This document shows positions 61,099-64,000 of a stretch of 64,000 nucleotides of DNA, piece by piece (positions within the stretch are counted from its first letter, which is position 1; the number at the start of each line of letters is the position of its first letter). The stretch is from contig NC_064754.1 of assembly GCF_011397635.1 (NCBI RefSeq), positions 34,650,043 through 34,714,042 on the forward strand. Reading direction: 5' to 3'. The DNA is from Epinephelus fuscoguttatus. Taxonomy: Eukaryota; Chordata; Actinopteri; Perciformes; Serranidae. The notes beneath the pieces were generated by a model. That model did no database searches. It saw only the letters and a list, made by a program, of their open reading frames with translations, and was not told the origin of the DNA. The translations under genes were made by a program, and so were the position numbers.

Positions 61099-64000
61099 GT
61101 TTGTGTCCAGAAGTTGTCATTCTGTGTGTGTTGGGTTGGTTCTGTAAGAGAGATTATAGGTATGATATTTTGCATGCATTCAAAGGTGTCATTTCAAGAG
61201 GGAAAAGAGCACGCACACCATAGACATGGAAAGTAGCACAGAAATTATGTTTAGAGTCATAATCTGTAGGACACTTATTCTTCGTTCAGTTCTTATGTAC
61301 CCGTGTTCTGATCATATGGATCTCACGTGGGCCGCCTGTCCACTGTCCTCTCCCCTCTTCATTTGACTGTTATCCAAACACCACGTTGGGAGGTACTACA
61401 CAGCGTGGGAACTTTTGGGTGTGTAACCACCAACAGCTGCATGCACTCACTGTGACCCTACAAGCATGAACACAAAGATGTATAAATGAGAGGAGTTGCA
61501 CAATAAAATCACACAAGGCCCCTCAAACCTTACACCAATTTGTAGGGATGCAGCACTATATTATAAAAAGTCTATTAGCTTGGCATCATTTGCCAAATAA
61601 TTCAAGTGGAAACAGACAATGTTTTCCTCCCTAGTGTTTCCAAGTGGTATTATTGTTGGCACCAGGTTGTCTCAAAAACAACTGGATTGCTTTCACATTT
61701 TTTCAAAGCCTAGCAACTATCACAGTTTCCCAAAATTACTTCAGTTGTTCCAGTGTCTGCATTTCCACTACTGGGCATAGTAAAGATGCAAAGTCCTTAC
61801 AGTGATACTCTTTGGTAATTGGGGATAGCTACCGATAGCTACTGGAGAAAACAAAAGTGCTGTCCTCCTCTTGTTTTAATTGTGCAGTGGTTGAGGCACT
61901 TCTTTTGTGTCATAAATTGAACCTACATTTTTCCAGAATATTGTACCCGGTGGCAGACAGCACTGCACAGTAAAAGCGAGCTTAAAGTGATGGTGTCATT
62001 ATTCAGTAGCCATTGCATTTGCAGTTAGCATTTATTACATATTGATAAGTTAAAGCAAAACCTTGTCTGTCTCCACTGTAAGATTAAAAAAAAAAAAAAA
62101 AAAAAAAAAAGCAGCTTCCCTCTGAGTACATATGGTGTACATACGGTGGAGTGGGATTTGTGGGTTTCAGTTTATAAACACAAAATTCAAAGTTGGCCAC
62201 TCCTCCCTGGCTTCTCCTGGACACGTGCTTATGATCTGGAATGTTGCTATAACGTTTTTATAGAGTCCCGCCCTCACACCATATGCGCTGATACTGGCAG
62301 GTGACCAAAGGTTGATGCCCAGAAGCATCCTGAATACAGCAAAATAAAAAAAGAAACAGACACTGCCAGTCCTCAAGCACATCTAGTGGATCATATGATG
62401 ATTGTGCTGGATTATTTTCATATGATTGTATAGATTGCTTTTAGGAAAATCCTCCTCATTCTGCCTTTGATCTGTTAGCACTCCACTGACAAGTACTACT
62501 GTTGGTGTACTGACACTGCTTTGTCAAGACCAGTTGTTATTTCCTGAAGGCCAGGTACTGTAGTGCCCAAGAGACTTTCTAACTCTCTTAAGACCCACTG
62601 TGTCAAAATTTTATGTTCACCTACTTTTAACCTTGAAATAGGCACATTTTTTTTCTGCAGTATTGATACACCGGTACCAGCTGTGCTTTCACTCTCTCCC
62701 TTATTGTTAATGTTTACTACGGTCATTCAGCCGTTCTCTGCTACTAACAAAGAAAAGAAAAGTCGTTGTTGTCATGTTATAGCCGTGTGTCATGTCAATT
62801 TTTCCCTGTGTTACCGAAAATGATATGAAATATTGATATATTTTTCAAGGTATAATATCAAATTTAGAAGTTGTAGTATTGTGACACTACTAAGTAAAGT
62901 TAGGACCACTACAACTATCAAAACAAAAACACAATCTGTAAAATAGAAGTCATAGTAGTGGATTGTTTAGAAAGGTTTCCCTCCTGTTTTATATGTTGTA
63001 GGTAGAGTATACTCTGACCTACAGTTAACCCTGACAACCATGTGTTTATGTCCACAGACGGTGTGTCAACACTGTACCCATTCACACAAACCTGAAATAC
63101 CAAACCCAGACTACCGTGACATCACTACAGCAGCTCTGTCTGTTGTCTGTCTCTCCACTTATTTTTCATCCTTTTTTCCATTTCTTCATGTCATCCTTCT
63201 TTCTCTCGCTTTTCCTTTAGAACACAGCTCGGTCAGTAACAACCTGGAACTCTGACATCAGCATGCGTGTGTTTGTGTGTACTGTTTCATTAGCCTCCTC
63301 CACTTTCACGCTGCATTTGCAGTGTGTACTTCAGTGGACACGCTTTAGGAACCGCGGCCCATCTCTGACCTCAGCAGCCAGCGTGTTTGTGCGTTATTCA
63401 CACAAACGTGCACTGAACACAGCCTTCTGGCGCTGAACGTGAACCAACAGTTTTCTATGTTAGTTGTGAATGTTAGCGAACACAAGTGAACTTACAAGAG
63501 ACACAGAGCCATGAAATATCTTGATTTACTGTAATATACTGACGTCTAGTTTCGTCAAATGTTTGTGAAGAGTTTCTACAGTATCGTCCAATTTTTTTTT
63601 CTCTTCTAAATTGCTTGATATTTCTTGTAGTTTCCTTTTTGAATTGCAGGAAGTTTTGTCATCACACAGTATAGGACTCTACACACTCTACACGCTTTGA
63701 ATCCCCATGGGCATTTTACTTTGCTTGAATTTGTACACATGACCTTTCTTCCTCCCTTTCCCATGTTTACATGAGCGGTGTGGCTTCTCAGTCGTCATCT
63801 ATCTGCCCATCTCTCACCATACCTCTCTTCCAACCCTCACGTCCACTCCCATGCTACTGAAGCACGGAGTCTCATACAAATAAACACTGGACAACCAAAC
63901 ATCCCTCTAACATCTGTGAGACACGTGGCCCAGTAACTCTGACTGCTTGGTTCTCACAGGGAGGATGACACAACGGCATCGCTTTTAGGTTCAGTGACTG
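61099..64000. other. bptf intron 29 (continues past the window)
   Basis: After exon 29 (EENQ, phase 2) the next expected residues, as human MIVCNQVMKYILDKI, are not found, so the next conserved exon is beyond 64000. An A-rich run lies at about 62085-62110. AATAAA at 63878 is probably chance. Weak exon-like segments near 63058 and 63959 are discussed under rejected items. Confidence 0.6.

Noticed and set aside
63058-63150. Possible extra bptf exon after TCCACAG at 63057 (reads RCVNTVPIHTNLKYQ in phase).
   Set aside because: No consensus donor keeps the frame, and the sequence does not match the expected MIVCNQV continuation.
63232-63242. Apparent 11-nt microexon between TTTAG and GTCAGT.
   Set aside because: It would break the phase needed for the conserved downstream BPTF sequence; likely chance.
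63959-63991. Exon-like segment between CTCACAG and GGTTCAG at the window end.
   Set aside because: The encoded REDDTTASLL has no BPTF counterpart and the exit phase cannot be tested because the window ends.
1-64000. CRISPR arrays, operons or bacterial-type systems.
   Set aside because: The window is vertebrate nuclear DNA; direct repeats seen are microsatellites or transposon parts.

Overview
The window is vertebrate nuclear DNA, most likely from a percomorph-type teleost fish. It holds multi-exon genes with GT-AG introns and vertebrate-specific proteins. The introns carry repeats of kinds I associate with fish: tRNA-derived SINEs, PIF/Harbinger and hAT-like DNA transposon remnants, and long GT and ATTC microsatellites. 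All gene models below were built by hand from splice signals, reading-frame continuity and remembered family sequences, not from alignments.

Layout, all three protein genes on the + strand: (1) 1-4719, the 3' part of an NXPE-family gene (nxpe3-like; neurexophilin-like plus PC-esterase domain), five exons visible, 5' end off the window. (2) 4720-10127, intergenic, with fold-back repeats but no gene I can support. (3) 10169-21395, a complete nol11 gene (nucleolar protein 11, SSU processome/t-UTP factor): 18 exons, 725 codons plus stop, and a perfect TCTCGCGAGA promoter element just upstream. Its introns hold a defective Harbinger transposon, a SINE with an intact 15-bp target duplication, and hAT-like fragments. 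(4) 22475-22556, minus strand, a tRNA-Ser(AGA) gene with a Pol III terminator. (5) 23870 to beyond 64000, bptf (bromodomain PHD finger transcription factor, the large NURF subunit): 29 coding exons in the window, 2591 complete codons, covering the basic/acidic N-terminus, DDT, first PHD finger, the large linker exon and the Q-rich region. The second PHD finger and bromodomain lie downstream of the window.

The nol11-bptf neighbourhood matches the human 17q24 pair, which supports both identifications. The genes do not form a pathway: nol11 serves ribosome biogenesis, bptf chromatin remodelling, and nxpe3 is a secretory-pathway protein. I found no wholly new system. The most useful observations are a GC-AG intron in bptf, a symmetric 150-nt exon and a NAGNAG acceptor in bptf, a Tyr replacing a family Asp in the NXPE protein, a Harbinger element keeping remnants of both of its genes, a MADF-type transposon remnant, a BED-finger hAT fossil, several strong hairpins, and possible conserved noncoding blocks in bptf introns.
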